NCBI GenBank assembly: GCA_051252005.1 | Contig: JBPOEZ010000005.1 | Coordinates: forward strand, 248,001-312,000 | DNA length: 64,000 bases | Source of the DNA: JACOMS01 sp051252005 | GTDB lineage: Bacteria > Pseudomonadota > Alphaproteobacteria > Caulobacterales > Maricaulaceae | Direction: 5' to 3' | Shown here: piece by piece, positions 40,669 through 50,017 of the stretch | Layout of the letters: each line of letters starts with the position of its first letter | Numbering within the stretch: position 1 is the stretch's first letter | Notes under the pieces: generated by a model | Database searches by the model: none | The model's input: the letters and a program-made list of their open reading frames with translations, nothing else | What the model was told of the DNA's origin: nothing | Made by a program: the position numbers and the translations under genes

Positions 40669-41394
40669 ATGCGCTGTAAATCGGCCCTTGTAATTCTAAG
40701 TGTTTGTGTCCCGCAATTCGCGTTCGCGCAGATGGACGAAATTATTGTCACGGGATCGCGCATAACCAATTCCAGCCATTCGCAGCCTCATATTGTCATG
40801 AAGCGCCGCGCCGATAATTTGGTGCTTTCTGTTTCCGTGATTAACGACACCCGCAACACGGTGGACCGCCTCAAAGAATTAGAAACCACAATGGAGGCTG
40901 TGGTCAAAACGGCGGCGCGCATGCCCGAGGTTGAACTTGGTCTATTAATTGAGCGCGAAGATGATGACGGCAACGATATACAGTTCATTCGTCCTTACGA
41001 CCAAAGCAAATTTGGCGACTATGTTACGGGCGGATTTCGCGCAGACACAAGCGCGATTAATTTGGTTTTAAAAACCAAGGTCGTCGACACATACACAAAT
41101 GAAGAAGACGCGATGGCGGTACTAGAAGGCTTCATGAATGCTGTCAAAACAACGGGCCGCACCGAAGTTATCGACACTGAAGACCCTGTCCTGAGCATCA
41201 TAAGCCCGTCGCAATATCGCTACGAAATCATCGACGATATCGCCAAAGATGCTAACCGCATCGCCAGCAGCTTCGGCCCAGATTACCGCGTCGCAGTAGA
41301 CGGCCTAGAGGCTCCCATTGTCTTCTACCAAACCGGCGAATTAGAACTAACGCTCTATATCCCATATGGATTCAATGTGGCCGCGCCGCAGTAG
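40669..41394 (+). CDS. secreted protein with TonB-receptor-like N-terminus
   Basis: 241 residues. A signal peptide (ALVILSVCVPQFAFAQ) is followed by MDEIIVTGSRI, which is the plug-start signature of TonB-dependent receptors, but no barrel follows. The rest is a soluble periplasmic domain with LVLSVSVINDTRNTVDRLKE and DGLEAPIVFYQTGELELTLY. Such short proteins occur in lineages with many TonB receptors, but I do not know a function. It takes the place of recR after ybaB. Confidence 0.65.
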   Translation: MRCKSALVILSVCVPQFAFAQMDEIIVTGSRITNSSHSQPHIVMKRRADNLVLSVSVINDTRNTVDRLKELETTMEAVVKTAARMPEVELGLLIEREDDDGNDIQFIRPYDQSKFGDYVTGGFRADTSAINLVLKTKVVDTYTNEEDAMAVLEGFMNAVKTTGRTEVIDTEDPVLSIISPSQYRYEIIDDIAKDANRIASSFGPDYRVAVDGLEAPIVFYQTGELELTLYIPYGFNVAAPQ

Positions 41395-41441
41395 GTAAAA
41401 CTACTGTCTGCATACGGAGCATCAGGCCGATTAAAATTGTT

Positions 41442-42071
41442 TCAGCAGGTGGTTGGTTGCACGGCCTTCGATTTGAGCTCTGTTCGCGCCTGGGAAACGA
41501 TTGAGAATGCAGAACGCAAGAAGAGAACCGCTAGCAGAATGGCGACTAGCAGGTCAGGCCATGCCGCACCCGTTATAGCCACCACGATTCCAGCGATGAT
41601 AACGCAGACATTGCCAATGGCGTCATTACGCGAGCAGAGCCAAGCCGATCGCACATTGGAATCGCCGTCGCGCCAGCGCATCAAAATCAGTAGGCTTGTA
41701 AGATTGGCTAGTAGTGCCACAAAGCCGATAAGGCCCATCGTCTCCGCTGCTGGGACGGTATCGCCCAGAAAGCGGAATAAAGATGCCGCCAAGATAATGA
41801 GGGCAATAAATGCAAGACTGCCGCCTTTAAATAAGGAGGCTGTAGCTCGTGTTCTTAAAGACGCGCCTATAACTAAGAGGCTAATCATATAGGTCGCGCT
41901 ATCGCCTGCAAAATCAAGGGAATCAGCCAATAGGGCTTGAGACTCGGATTTGAGACCCGCCGTTATCTCTACAAAAAACATAGTAGCATTGATTAGGATA
42001 ACAGCCATTAAGGCACGCTTGTAGCCGTCAGACATCCCATCAAAGACTTTATCGTCGCAACATCCGCTCAT
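41442..42071 (-). CDS. CDF-family heavy-metal efflux protein
   Basis: 209 residues with about six hydrophobic segments: MAVILINATMFFVEITAG, then ADSLDFAGDSATYMISLLVI, with an Asp pair resembling the metal site, and a later CSRNDAIGNVCVIIAGIVV with the second site. The N-terminal CCDD may bind metal. It lacks the usual long C-terminal cytoplasmic domain, so it is a short CDF exporter. It is divergent from the MerR regulator, and its promoter carries the matching dyad, which points to regulated zinc, cadmium or lead export. Confidence 0.88.
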   Translation of the reverse strand: MSGCCDDKVFDGMSDGYKRALMAVILINATMFFVEITAGLKSESQALLADSLDFAGDSATYMISLLVIGASLRTRATASLFKGGSLAFIALIILAASLFRFLGDTVPAAETMGLIGFVALLANLTSLLILMRWRDGDSNVRSAWLCSRNDAIGNVCVIIAGIVVAITGAAWPDLLVAILLAVLFLRSAFSIVSQARTELKSKAVQPTTC

Positions 42072-42104
42072 CTCTTCATTGTCCTCTTGTGCAATTTCAA
42101 GAAC

Positions 42105-42135
42105 AAACTACTGTCTACAGTCACTGTAGAGGCAA
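42105..42135 (-). promoter_or_regulatory. MerR-type promoter and operator for the CDF gene
   Basis: On the minus strand: -35 TTGCCT (42135-42130), a 19-bp spacer, and -10 TAGTTT (42110-42105). The spacer contains a perfect dyad CTACAGT-C-ACTGTAG (42115-42129). The long 19-bp spacer with a central dyad is the hallmark of MerR-family control, in which the regulator bound to metal untwists the DNA. The regulator start is 12 bp away at 42147. Confidence 0.85.
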
Positions 42136-42146
42136 TAGAAAAGTAT

Positions 42147-42599
42147 ATGAGACGGAAAACAATTGGTGTTTTATCCAAAGAATGCGGCGTGAAAGTTACG
42201 ACCATTCGATACTATGAATCTATCGGCCTCATTCGGGAGCCAGACAGAACGGGGAGCGGTCAACGCATATATGACGCGCTTGCGGTGGAGCGTTTAAACT
42301 TTATCCGCCATGCAAGAGATCTTGGCTTCCCAATTGACGCCATTCGTGAATTGATTGACCTGCAAGAAAGCCCCAGCATGGGATGTGCCAGTGTGGACCG
42401 CATTGCGCGCAGCCAACTTGCTGATGTTAGGCGGCGACTTAATCAGCTCGAAGCCTTGGAGGCTGAGCTCAAAAATATGATTACAATGTGCAAAGGCGGA
42501 GAAATCGCGAACTGCAAAGTTCTACAAACGCTCTCAAATCATGACGAATGTCTAGACGTTCATGGTGCGCATGAAGAATTTAAGCCAATCATTTCGTAG
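42147..42599 (+). CDS. MerR-family metal-responsive regulator
   Basis: 150 residues. The N-terminal winged helix is TIGVLSKECGVKVTTIRYYE, then the GLIREPDRTGSGQRIYD wing and a coiled-coil dimer helix. The end carries cysteines in MCKGGEIANCKVLQTL and HDECLDVHGAH, a metal-binding pattern like the CadR/PbrR/ZntR group. It probably activates the divergent CDF exporter through the dyad at 42115-42129. I chose ATG 42147 because the longer frame would run through that operator. Confidence 0.92.
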   Translation: MRRKTIGVLSKECGVKVTTIRYYESIGLIREPDRTGSGQRIYDALAVERLNFIRHARDLGFPIDAIRELIDLQESPSMGCASVDRIARSQLADVRRRLNQLEALEAELKNMITMCKGGEIANCKVLQTLSNHDECLDVHGAHEEFKPIIS

Positions 42600-42632
42600 C
42601 TTGGGAGTTTATAAACCTCTAGGGGGTGTAGG

Positions 42633-42690
42633 GCGGGATGGCTGAATTGAAGACACCGCGATGGTCAGTGGTCATGGGTTCGAACATTCT
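42633..42690 (+). pseudogene. degenerate tRNA-Leu-like remnant
   Basis: GCGGGATGGCTGAATTG (42633-42649) resembles the first part of a tRNA-Leu, including the acceptor strand and D-arm, and GGGTTCGAAC (42677-42686) resembles a T-loop. The anticodon arm is shortened and the matching 3' acceptor strand is not found. It lies between the MerR gene and the next membrane protein. It may be a scar of a past tRNA-targeted insertion or simple chance. Confidence 0.3.
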
Positions 42691-42762
42691 ATAATCGGAT
42701 TTGACAACATAGATAACTTGATAGAGCCTAGTCTTATTCGGCGTTCACGGGGAGGCGGCATC

Positions 42763-43899
42763 ATGTCAGGCAGTGCAAACCAAAGACTATTATCGCTTGA
42801 TGTGTTTCGCGGGCTGACGATTGGCGCGATGGTGTTGGTGAATAATCCCGGTACGTGGAGCGCGATCTATCCACCGCTCAAGCACGCCGCGTGGAACGGC
42901 TGGACGTTTACGGACACTATCTTTCCGTTCTTTGTTTTTATCATGGGTATCGCTATTCCTATGGCGCTGGAGAAACGCCGGGCACTTGGCGGCGCGCGCG
43001 GAGATATCTATCTTAAGCTCTTGCGGCGCACGGCTGCGCTGTTTGGTTTGGGGCTATTTTTGGCGTGTTTCCCTTTCTATAATTGGATGGAGATGCGCTG
43101 GTTTGATCCGGCGCATTTACGCATCATGGGCGTTCTGCAGCGGCTAGCGCTTTGTTATTTATTGGCCTCGCTTTTATTTCTCTGGCTTTCGCCTCGCGCA
43201 TTATTGGGCGCGGCCTTCGCGTTGCTTTTAGGATATTGGGCCGTGATGGTGATCGGCGGAGGCGGGGATTTGACGCCCGAAGGAAATTTCTCTGGCCTTA
43301 TTGATCGCATGATACTTGGGACAAGCCATATGTGGGTTGGCTCCCCGCATTTTGATCCAGAAGGGCTTTTGTCCACCTTGCCAGCCATTGCGACGTGCCT
43401 TTTCGGCGTGATGACTGGCCGTTTGATACTGTCCACTAAAGGCGACTTCGAAAAAGTATCCGAGATGTTCGTCTGGGGCTTCGCGCTTATGGCTTTAGGG
43501 TGGATGTGGAGCGCGTTTTTCCCCATCAATAAAAGTCTGTGGTCGAGTTCATATGCGGTTTTCATGTCGGGACTAGCGATGTGCGTGTTGGCGGCGTGTT
43601 ATTGGCTCGTCGATATAAAGGGCTTAAAATGGTGGACTGGGCCCTTCGTGGTTTTCGGCGTCAATGCTTTGGCTTTATTTGTCGGCACGGGCATGATGGG
43701 ACGTTTGTTAAATTATATCCCCGCAGGGACGGGCTCCGACGGGCAGGTGCTCTCCTTGAAAACAAGTCTGTTTAATGCTCTCTTTGCGCCATTATCATCG
43801 TCCATGAACGCGTCTTTATTCTACGCGGTATGCTTTATCGGATTGTGGCTATTCTTGATGTGGTTACTCTACCGAAAGAAGATTTTTATAAAGGTTTGA
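42763..43899 (+). CDS. DUF5009-type multi-spanning acyltransferase-like protein
   Basis: 378 residues with about ten transmembrane helices. RLLSLDVFRGLTIGAMVLVN at the start and WTFTDTIFPFFVFIMGIAIP are typical of DUF5009/HGSNAT-related proteins, whose eukaryotic member transfers an acetyl group to heparan glucosamine across the lysosomal membrane. Bacterial members probably acetylate sugars or glycans. ATG 42763 follows GGGGAGG. No neighbour hints at the substrate. Confidence 0.85.
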   Translation: MSGSANQRLLSLDVFRGLTIGAMVLVNNPGTWSAIYPPLKHAAWNGWTFTDTIFPFFVFIMGIAIPMALEKRRALGGARGDIYLKLLRRTAALFGLGLFLACFPFYNWMEMRWFDPAHLRIMGVLQRLALCYLLASLLFLWLSPRALLGAAFALLLGYWAVMVIGGGGDLTPEGNFSGLIDRMILGTSHMWVGSPHFDPEGLLSTLPAIATCLFGVMTGRLILSTKGDFEKVSEMFVWGFALMALGWMWSAFFPINKSLWSSSYAVFMSGLAMCVLAACYWLVDIKGLKWWTGPFVVFGVNALALFVGTGMMGRLLNYIPAGTGSDGQVLSLKTSLFNALFAPLSSSMNASLFYAVCFIGLWLFLMWLLYRKKIFIKV

Positions 43900-43990
43900 A
43901 GGCAAGTGAATTCGGCGGAGCTGTGTGCGCCTCTTGCCAGCTTCCCATGAAGTTTCTATAAATCAACAAGTTTATTCAGCGGGCGCTCTT

Positions 43991-45388
43991 ATGAAACTTC
44001 TTAAAACTCTACTCTTCCTGTCTTTCTCGGCGGGGTCTTTGGCCTTATTTGGCTCGGCCCAAGCCAGTGACTGTATTCCTCAATTTCATAAGAGAATAGA
44101 TCCTACCCATGATTATGAGTACGACAGATCTTCGGAAACCTTGGATCAATATGGATTCTTATACTGGTACGAGTACGGGCTAGACGCCGCATTAAGTGAC
44201 GACGACGCCGACTTGGGCGTACATTTCTGCATTGCTCATCGCAACTGCGGAATACCGGCCGAATGGAAAGAGGATAAAAAAACCAAAAAATATTTGAAGA
44301 AGCATAAAAAGGCTCTCATCAATGCGGACCGGAAGAACAAGGCAAAATATAAAGCCTTACTTTTAACGGTATTGCCTGAACGCCTTCCGGTCACGGTCTT
44401 AGCCGCTTACAAAGCGGAAAAGGGCACATGCGGCATGACGCCGGATATGATAAAATCCGTGTTTGAATATGAACTGGCCACGGCTTCGCCCGACCTGAAG
44501 GCCCGCCAAGAGCGGTGCGCGACGGCTTACGATAACCTTTTCGAAGCCAAAGGAACGCGCCCTGAAACCGTCTCGATGAAAGATACAGTATGGGCAATCA
44601 AATATAAGGAAGATTTAGCAGAAGGCCGATTTTGCAAGGAGCCATCGGAAGCTCTCTTGAGAAACACGTTTGCGACCACGGATCCCTATGCGTCTATGCC
44701 GCTTGACCTCGGCCGTCCTGAACATTTCCGCCAGTTCACGTCTTCGCTGGATTTCAACGCGGCTCAGCCCCTGCAAAGTGAGTGCGAGGCCAGTATTCAA
44801 GGCGGCACGATGATGCTTGAAATCTCGCCTCTGGCGAAACCCAAACCGGAGGAAGCTGCGTGGATGGCGCATTATAAAGCCGCACGCGAGACAGGCGGCA
44901 TTTGTAACCCTATCCCAGAACGGATCGCGGAATGGGGCGAAGATTGGGTTTGGCAAAATGGCTGGCCCTTTGCCTATGACGCCAATACAGCAAAACTTGA
45001 TGTTTGCATGGAAGCTGTGCGCGTGATTGCAAATGACCATATGGGCGGAGAATTTGCGCGCTGGATGCAAGGCTATAATATGCGCGTGCTCTATCCAGAG
45101 ACTCGTAGGCCAAACGGGGAAATTTGCGCAGGGATTCCCAAGCCTTTGCAAGCGGATCTCATGCCCCGCATACAAGCGGCAAGAGAAATCCGTTTGGCCG
45201 AGGAAGCTGAACGTCAACGTCAACTCGCTATTGATTACGCCAATGCCCCGCCGCCGCCGCCCAGCATCAGCGATATTCTACAAGAATGGTCACGCCAATA
45301 TGCCCGCCGCCCTATTGTGGTAGAGCGGTGCTATACCAATCAGTATGGGCGTTACGTCTGTTACGACACAGTCCATACTGTGCCTTAA
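43991..45388 (+). CDS. secreted hypothetical protein, Cys-rich
   Basis: 465 residues with a signal peptide (LLKTLLFLSFSAGSLALFGS). The rest is soluble, with charged helices and regularly spaced cysteines (FCIAHRNC, KGTCGM, ERCATAY, GRFCKEP, SECEAS, GGICNP, KLDVCMEA, GEICAG), which suggest disulfides in the periplasm. The end is Pro-rich, then VVERCYTNQYGRYVCYDTVH. I recognise no family and no catalytic motif. ATG 43991 is the natural start before the signal peptide. Confidence 0.65.
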   Translation: MKLLKTLLFLSFSAGSLALFGSAQASDCIPQFHKRIDPTHDYEYDRSSETLDQYGFLYWYEYGLDAALSDDDADLGVHFCIAHRNCGIPAEWKEDKKTKKYLKKHKKALINADRKNKAKYKALLLTVLPERLPVTVLAAYKAEKGTCGMTPDMIKSVFEYELATASPDLKARQERCATAYDNLFEAKGTRPETVSMKDTVWAIKYKEDLAEGRFCKEPSEALLRNTFATTDPYASMPLDLGRPEHFRQFTSSLDFNAAQPLQSECEASIQGGTMMLEISPLAKPKPEEAAWMAHYKAARETGGICNPIPERIAEWGEDWVWQNGWPFAYDANTAKLDVCMEAVRVIANDHMGGEFARWMQGYNMRVLYPETRRPNGEICAGIPKPLQADLMPRIQAAREIRLAEEAERQRQLAIDYANAPPPPPSISDILQEWSRQYARRPIVVERCYTNQYGRYVCYDTVHTVP

Positions 45389-45448
45389 AGGCTGAGCTTT
45401 GAACGAGCTTGACTTGGCACGTTCAAAGAAGGCCGTTCAGTAAACTGG

Positions 45449-47710
45449 CTAATAACTATATTTTACAGAGATGCCATAACTTCTCGGGGCCCCTCTAAAG
45501 GTATTATAGCCGATGAATCCATAGCCAGAGACGGCATAATCTGAATTGGTGAGATTACGGGCCCAAACACCGACATCAGTGCCATTGTTGAAGTGCAGGA
45601 GCGCTTGCCCATCCAAGACTTCGTAACCGGATTGGCTGCGATCTTCGAGGCCTTCAGCATCAAGAAAAAAGGCGCTTTGATAATTGCCATTACCTTCAAT
45701 TGAGGCCTTCAGAGACTCGTTGACCTTCCATTCATAACGGACAGACATAACGCTTGAAAATTTGGAAGCAAAGGGGAGAGGGTTGCCGTCAAAACTTGCC
45801 GCATTTTGAGGAATGTTCGGGTTTTCTTCTTGGTTGATTTCTGTATCTAGCCACGTTGCGCCTGCAAAGAGATCAAGCCCTTCAATCGGTGTCCAAGTGA
45901 TATCGCCCTCAAGACCATAAGAGGTAGCTTCATCCAGATTAGAGAGCGAGTTAGACGTAAAAGACCCGCCACTTTCTGTCGTGAAAGGTACAAAGATACG
46001 CGCCTGCGGGCGATCGTAAAATTGATAAAAGCCAGCAAGGTTAAAGGCGAGCGTATCGCGCGAAAATTTAACACCTACCTCGAGCGCGTCCACTGTCTCT
46101 GGGCCGAAAAGGCCTTCATCAGAGAAATGGGTCGCATTATTGATAACCTCGCCGTTAAAGCCGCCACTCTTAAACCCGTTTGAAAAAGAGGCGTAAAGAA
46201 GCGTGTTATCCGCAAGTGTGTAGTTCAAGCCTATATTGCCGGAAAAGCGTGTATCAGAGATTTTATTACTTCCTACCGCAAGGCCAAGACCATCTCGATT
46301 ATTGAGCGCGATAATTCCGTCATCAAAATAATGTCGCCCTTCGCCGCGTCCTTTGATAGTTTCATGGGTTAGACGTCCGCCGAGAACGACATCAAGCTGA
46401 GGGGCAATCTTGATAGTGTTGTAAGTGAACAAGGCGGCTGTCTTACGGGATTGCGTAATAAGAGAATTTAGCGTTGTCGCTGTGCCAGTTGAAGCTGGTG
46501 TTGGGCCAGCACGTCCCGGCGCGCCGACATAGCGGCAAGTTCCCAGTAATGTGTCAGGGTTTAACACGCCGCACCAGATCAGGTACTCTTGGTCAAAGTC
46601 TTCGGCTTCTAAATAAAGCCCGCCCATAAGTTCTACTTTATCCGTGTTATAGCTCAGGCGAAGTTCTTCACTGATTTGCGTAAAATCTCTGTCATAAGCG
46701 AGATTGGCGTTCAGGCTCCCGTCATTAAAAGGGGCAGGCGTACCATCAAAGTCGAAGCCATATCGTTGATTGTAGCCCGTATAAGCGGTGTGCGAGACAA
46801 GGGTATAATCACCAAAGTCATGAGTAACATTAACTGATGTGCCGTAAAACTCATTGTCGGTATCTTGAATGCCATTTGGCCCGATAGAAATTTCATGCTT
46901 GTCAACGTTGAGGCTGCTATTGAGGGGCGCTTGATTAATGCCGTTATCTTCAGCGTAATGGGCGTTGAGGAGGACTACGGTGTTCGGCGAAGTTTGAAGG
47001 CGGCCTATGGCGCGTAGGCCAAATTCGTCGCGTTTTCCGCCAGCTTTCTGAGGCGCTGTTATAGTGTCATTGGTAACTATATTATCTAAAGCCGCGTCTT
47101 GGTTCAGGTAACGCCCAGAAAGACGTAGAGAAAAGATATCGCTTATAGGGAGCGTTGCCGCGCCTGTGATATTGATTCGGTCATATGTCCCATATTCCGC
47201 GCCGATATATCCGGTTTTCGTATCGCTAGGCAAAACTGAATTAAAGTTGATCGTGCCACTCGAAGAATTGCGGCCATAAAGTGAGCCTTGCGGTCCTTTA
47301 AGGACTTCAGCGCGGTCAATATCAAACAATAATGGGCTGGTTTGGACATTGGTCGCTTGATACGTGCCATCAACATAGACAGCGGCAGCTGTTGGGGTGA
47401 GGGCTTGGTGATCAACCGCGCCGATGCCGCGAATTTGAAACGCGATTTGGCTGCCATTGGCAACAGCAGCCTGAAGCCCTGACACGCGCTGGGTAAGGTC
47501 TTCCGCCCCGTCAAATTGTGAAAAGGCGTCGCCGTCAATAACACTGACACTTAGGCCAAGGTCTTGAACTCTCTTTTCTATTTTTGTGCCTGTGACGATA
47601 ACCTCATCATAGCCTTCCTGAGCGAAGGCTATGCCAGTGTTGTTGAATGTGAGAGACGTTAGAGCGATCGCTAATGCGTTGGCTGGAATAGATAACTTCA
47701 TGAAATGCAA
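45449..47710 (-). CDS. TonB-dependent outer-membrane receptor
   Basis: 753 residues. Signal peptide, then YDEVIVTGTKIEKRVQDLGL starting the plug, IRGIGAVDHQALTPTAAAVY with plug strands, and a 22-strand barrel whose last strand ends GISVKYSY with an aromatic residue as required for outer-membrane insertion. These receptors import siderophores, vitamins or glycans with energy from TonB. No iron- or sugar-uptake partner is next to it, so the substrate cannot be inferred. ATG 47701 is an alternative start (MKLSIPANALA). Confidence 0.93.
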   Translation of the reverse strand: MHFMKLSIPANALAIALTSLTFNNTGIAFAQEGYDEVIVTGTKIEKRVQDLGLSVSVIDGDAFSQFDGAEDLTQRVSGLQAAVANGSQIAFQIRGIGAVDHQALTPTAAAVYVDGTYQATNVQTSPLLFDIDRAEVLKGPQGSLYGRNSSSGTINFNSVLPSDTKTGYIGAEYGTYDRINITGAATLPISDIFSLRLSGRYLNQDAALDNIVTNDTITAPQKAGGKRDEFGLRAIGRLQTSPNTVVLLNAHYAEDNGINQAPLNSSLNVDKHEISIGPNGIQDTDNEFYGTSVNVTHDFGDYTLVSHTAYTGYNQRYGFDFDGTPAPFNDGSLNANLAYDRDFTQISEELRLSYNTDKVELMGGLYLEAEDFDQEYLIWCGVLNPDTLLGTCRYVGAPGRAGPTPASTGTATTLNSLITQSRKTAALFTYNTIKIAPQLDVVLGGRLTHETIKGRGEGRHYFDDGIIALNNRDGLGLAVGSNKISDTRFSGNIGLNYTLADNTLLYASFSNGFKSGGFNGEVINNATHFSDEGLFGPETVDALEVGVKFSRDTLAFNLAGFYQFYDRPQARIFVPFTTESGGSFTSNSLSNLDEATSYGLEGDITWTPIEGLDLFAGATWLDTEINQEENPNIPQNAASFDGNPLPFASKFSSVMSVRYEWKVNESLKASIEGNGNYQSAFFLDAEGLEDRSQSGYEVLDGQALLHFNNGTDVGVWARNLTNSDYAVSGYGFIGYNTFRGAPRSYGISVKYSY

Positions 47711-48048
47711 TTCTTCGAATTAAACTAGGAACTTTAAATCAGAGACTTCTTAAGGAAAAATATGATAGTGCAATGAGCAATGTTGCAAGGATGACTGCTA
47801 TTAAAGCATAGCTAAAACATTGACTTTCCCATCAGGTCGACAATGGATTCGGATAAAGAAGTTAAATCACTGAAACATTTAATGAGCGGCTTAAACTCGC
47901 CTAAAGTAAGACACTGCTTAAGTTTAGCCAAGCGGATATTGTCGCCTACCCATACCCTCCCGAGAGGCATGAAGCGACCAATGATCATTCGGAAACAGCG
48001 GAGATCTCGAGTTAGGCAAAATAGGAACTCTAGGCGGCCTCGAGGTTA
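47711..48048. other. 338-bp intergenic region without a supported gene
   Basis: This region lies between the start of the TonB receptor and the end of the UbiE-like gene, both on the minus strand. It should hold the receptor promoter. A 90-codon frame on the + strand (47843-48115) overlaps the methyltransferase tail and is basic and low in sense; I do not accept it. No hairpin with a T run was seen. Confidence 0.5.
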
Positions 48049-48795
48049 CTATTGCGAGTTCGTTGGCGGTTTTTGCGCTTTGTGTAGCGCTATTATGCCT
48101 AAACTTAAATTTTGAAAGTTAACCTTCTTAAAGCCGTAGGTTTCTAGCTCAGCTTTGAAAGTTTCTTGGTCTGGCATGTCATGAATGCCTTTGAGTAAGT
48201 AATCATGGGCTGACCGATCACCGCCTGTGGCGATCTTTGCGATGACAGGAATGCACCACTCCATATATTTCAGATAAGCCCAATGTATGGGTTTTAGAGG
48301 TATTCGGGAGGCTTCGAGGCAATAGAGCATGCCATTGGGTTTTAATACGCGCAGGGCTTCGGGGATTAATTTGTCGCGGTCGCAAATTTTCATTGCGAAC
48401 GATAAGGCATAAATATCAATAGAATTATCGGCGATAGATTTTAGGTCATGAGCATCTAATATTTCGAAACTGAGAATAGATTCAGAAATTCCTCGGCCAC
48501 GGGCTTTTGCTTCTGCGATTTTCAACATTTCAGGGCAAATGTCAGACGCAATGACGGCTGCATTGTTTTTTGTTGTTTCCAAAATTCTAGCGACGCGTAG
48601 GGCAATGTCGCCAGTGCCGCTTGCCATATCAAGAATTATACCGTTTGAAACTGCCGCTATCTCCGCCGACATTTTCCTTTTCCAAAGCCTGTGAGCGCCG
48701 AGGCTAAAAATATCACACAAGTAATCATATTTACTGGCGATCCGCGCGAACACATTGTCGGCGTCAGGATCAAAACGTGCAGAATTATCAGCCAT
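48049..48795 (-). CDS. UbiE/COQ5-family class I methyltransferase
   Basis: 248 residues. The start FDPDADNVFARIASKYDYLC resembles UbiE. Motif I is IILDMASGTGDIALR, then DICPEMLKIAE and RVLKPNGMLYCLEASRIPLK. It may methylate a quinone or related ring. UbiE itself is usually next to ubiB, which is absent here, and the ALSFAMKICDRDKL region differs from the UbiE consensus, so I keep the family call without the gene name. Confidence 0.8.
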   Translation of the reverse strand: MADNSARFDPDADNVFARIASKYDYLCDIFSLGAHRLWKRKMSAEIAAVSNGIILDMASGTGDIALRVARILETTKNNAAVIASDICPEMLKIAEAKARGRGISESILSFEILDAHDLKSIADNSIDIYALSFAMKICDRDKLIPEALRVLKPNGMLYCLEASRIPLKPIHWAYLKYMEWCIPVIAKIATGGDRSAHDYLLKGIHDMPDQETFKAELETYGFKKVNFQNLSLGIIALHKAQKPPTNSQ

Positions 48796-48907
48796 AATAG
48801 TCGTTAGAACGGCTTCGGGTTGTATTCAAGGCGGCTTGCTTATTTTGTACTCTTTGACTTCCTAGTTCATGTTTTTGGTCACCAGGGCCTATCGATTGCA
48901 TCAGACC

Positions 48908-50008
48908 TTAAAACCCCAGCGGTTTACCTAGCTTTCCTGATTGAAAACAGATCGCCTTAAAAAGCGTGCCCATCTGGTCGGCGCTCATGAGGCGTTCCAT
49001 TTGGCGGGCGAGTTTGGCTTTGGCGTCGGGTTTAGCGCGGGCGAGGGCGACGGCGCGTATTTCTAAGCCGAGCCGCGAGAGGAACGCGCTTTGCGTTTGC
49101 GGTTTTGTCGAGGCGAGGCCTATCTCTTCGGCAAACTCTTGCAGGGCGGCGAAGTCAACGCGGGCGGTAAGGTCCGTATTGCCGGGGTCCGAAAAGACGC
49201 CGACTTTCTCGTGCCGTTTGAGGGCTTGTAGCGTATCTCCAAACTCTGTTTCGGCTGGCCCGTAATCGATAAAAAGCGCCCGTCCGAGATGTGCGTCAAA
49301 GCGGGCTTTAATCTGGTCGAGCACTAGATGCGCCGAAGCGCAGACTTCGATCAGGTCGCCGGTTTTGGCTTTGCTATGCGCGGCGGGGAGTAGCGCCTGA
49401 ACTGTCTCGCTAATCGCAACAGGCGAAGCGGCATAAGCAAGCCCGCCTGTGTCTTCGTCGAGCATCACAAGCCGCTCATGCCACCCTTCCGCTTCCGCGA
49501 AACGGTCTTTCTGGATGAACTGCCGCACGGGGAGGCAATCCAGAAATTCATTGCCGATAATAATCGCGGGGCCAGCGGGCACTTGCGAAAGATCAGCGGC
49601 CCAGCTTACAGGGATGGACACATTTGCCAGTGTCTGCGCCTGTACGGCTTCGAGCGCGGCGCTAGCCTCGATCAGTGTGACGCGCACGGCTTTGATGAAG
49701 TCCGGGTCAAGCTTTGCGGCGCGGAGCATGTCGCTCATCATAATGCCGCGCCCCGGGCCAAGCTCCACAAGCTGCACGGTTTCGGGGCGTCCCATATCCT
49801 GCCACGTTTGCAGAGCCCAAAGGCCAAGCACTTCGCCAAACATTTGCGACATTTCCGGCGCGGTGATGAAATCTCCGTCGCTGCCGAGCGGGTCGCGTGT
49901 CGGGTAATATCCGTCAACGGGATCAAGAAGGCAAAGCGTCATATATTCGGCGACGCTGATCGGGCCTTCCGTTTTGAGGCGGCGGGTGAGGCGGTCTAGC
50001 AAAGACAT
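48908..50008 (-). CDS. NDUFAF7/MidA-family SAM-dependent methyltransferase
   Basis: 366 residues (DUF185). GPISVAEYMTLCLLDPVDGY, GSDGDFITAPEMSQMFGEVL and VQLVELGPGRGIMMSDMLRA are the family hallmarks. The mitochondrial member dimethylates an arginine of complex I subunit NDUFS2; bacterial members are thought to act on related proteins. It lies 9 bp after lgt in the same direction, a frequent pairing in alphaproteobacteria. Confidence 0.93.
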   Translation of the reverse strand: MSLLDRLTRRLKTEGPISVAEYMTLCLLDPVDGYYPTRDPLGSDGDFITAPEMSQMFGEVLGLWALQTWQDMGRPETVQLVELGPGRGIMMSDMLRAAKLDPDFIKAVRVTLIEASAALEAVQAQTLANVSIPVSWAADLSQVPAGPAIIIGNEFLDCLPVRQFIQKDRFAEAEGWHERLVMLDEDTGGLAYAASPVAISETVQALLPAAHSKAKTGDLIEVCASAHLVLDQIKARFDAHLGRALFIDYGPAETEFGDTLQALKRHEKVGVFSDPGNTDLTARVDFAALQEFAEEIGLASTKPQTQSAFLSRLGLEIRAVALARAKPDAKAKLARQMERLMSADQMGTLFKAICFQSGKLGKPLGF

Positions 50009-50017
50009 GTCTTCGGG

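Noticed and set aside
47843..48115. 90-codon + strand gene
   Set aside because: It overlaps the methyltransferase tail, is extremely basic, has no ribosome site and no recognisable motif.
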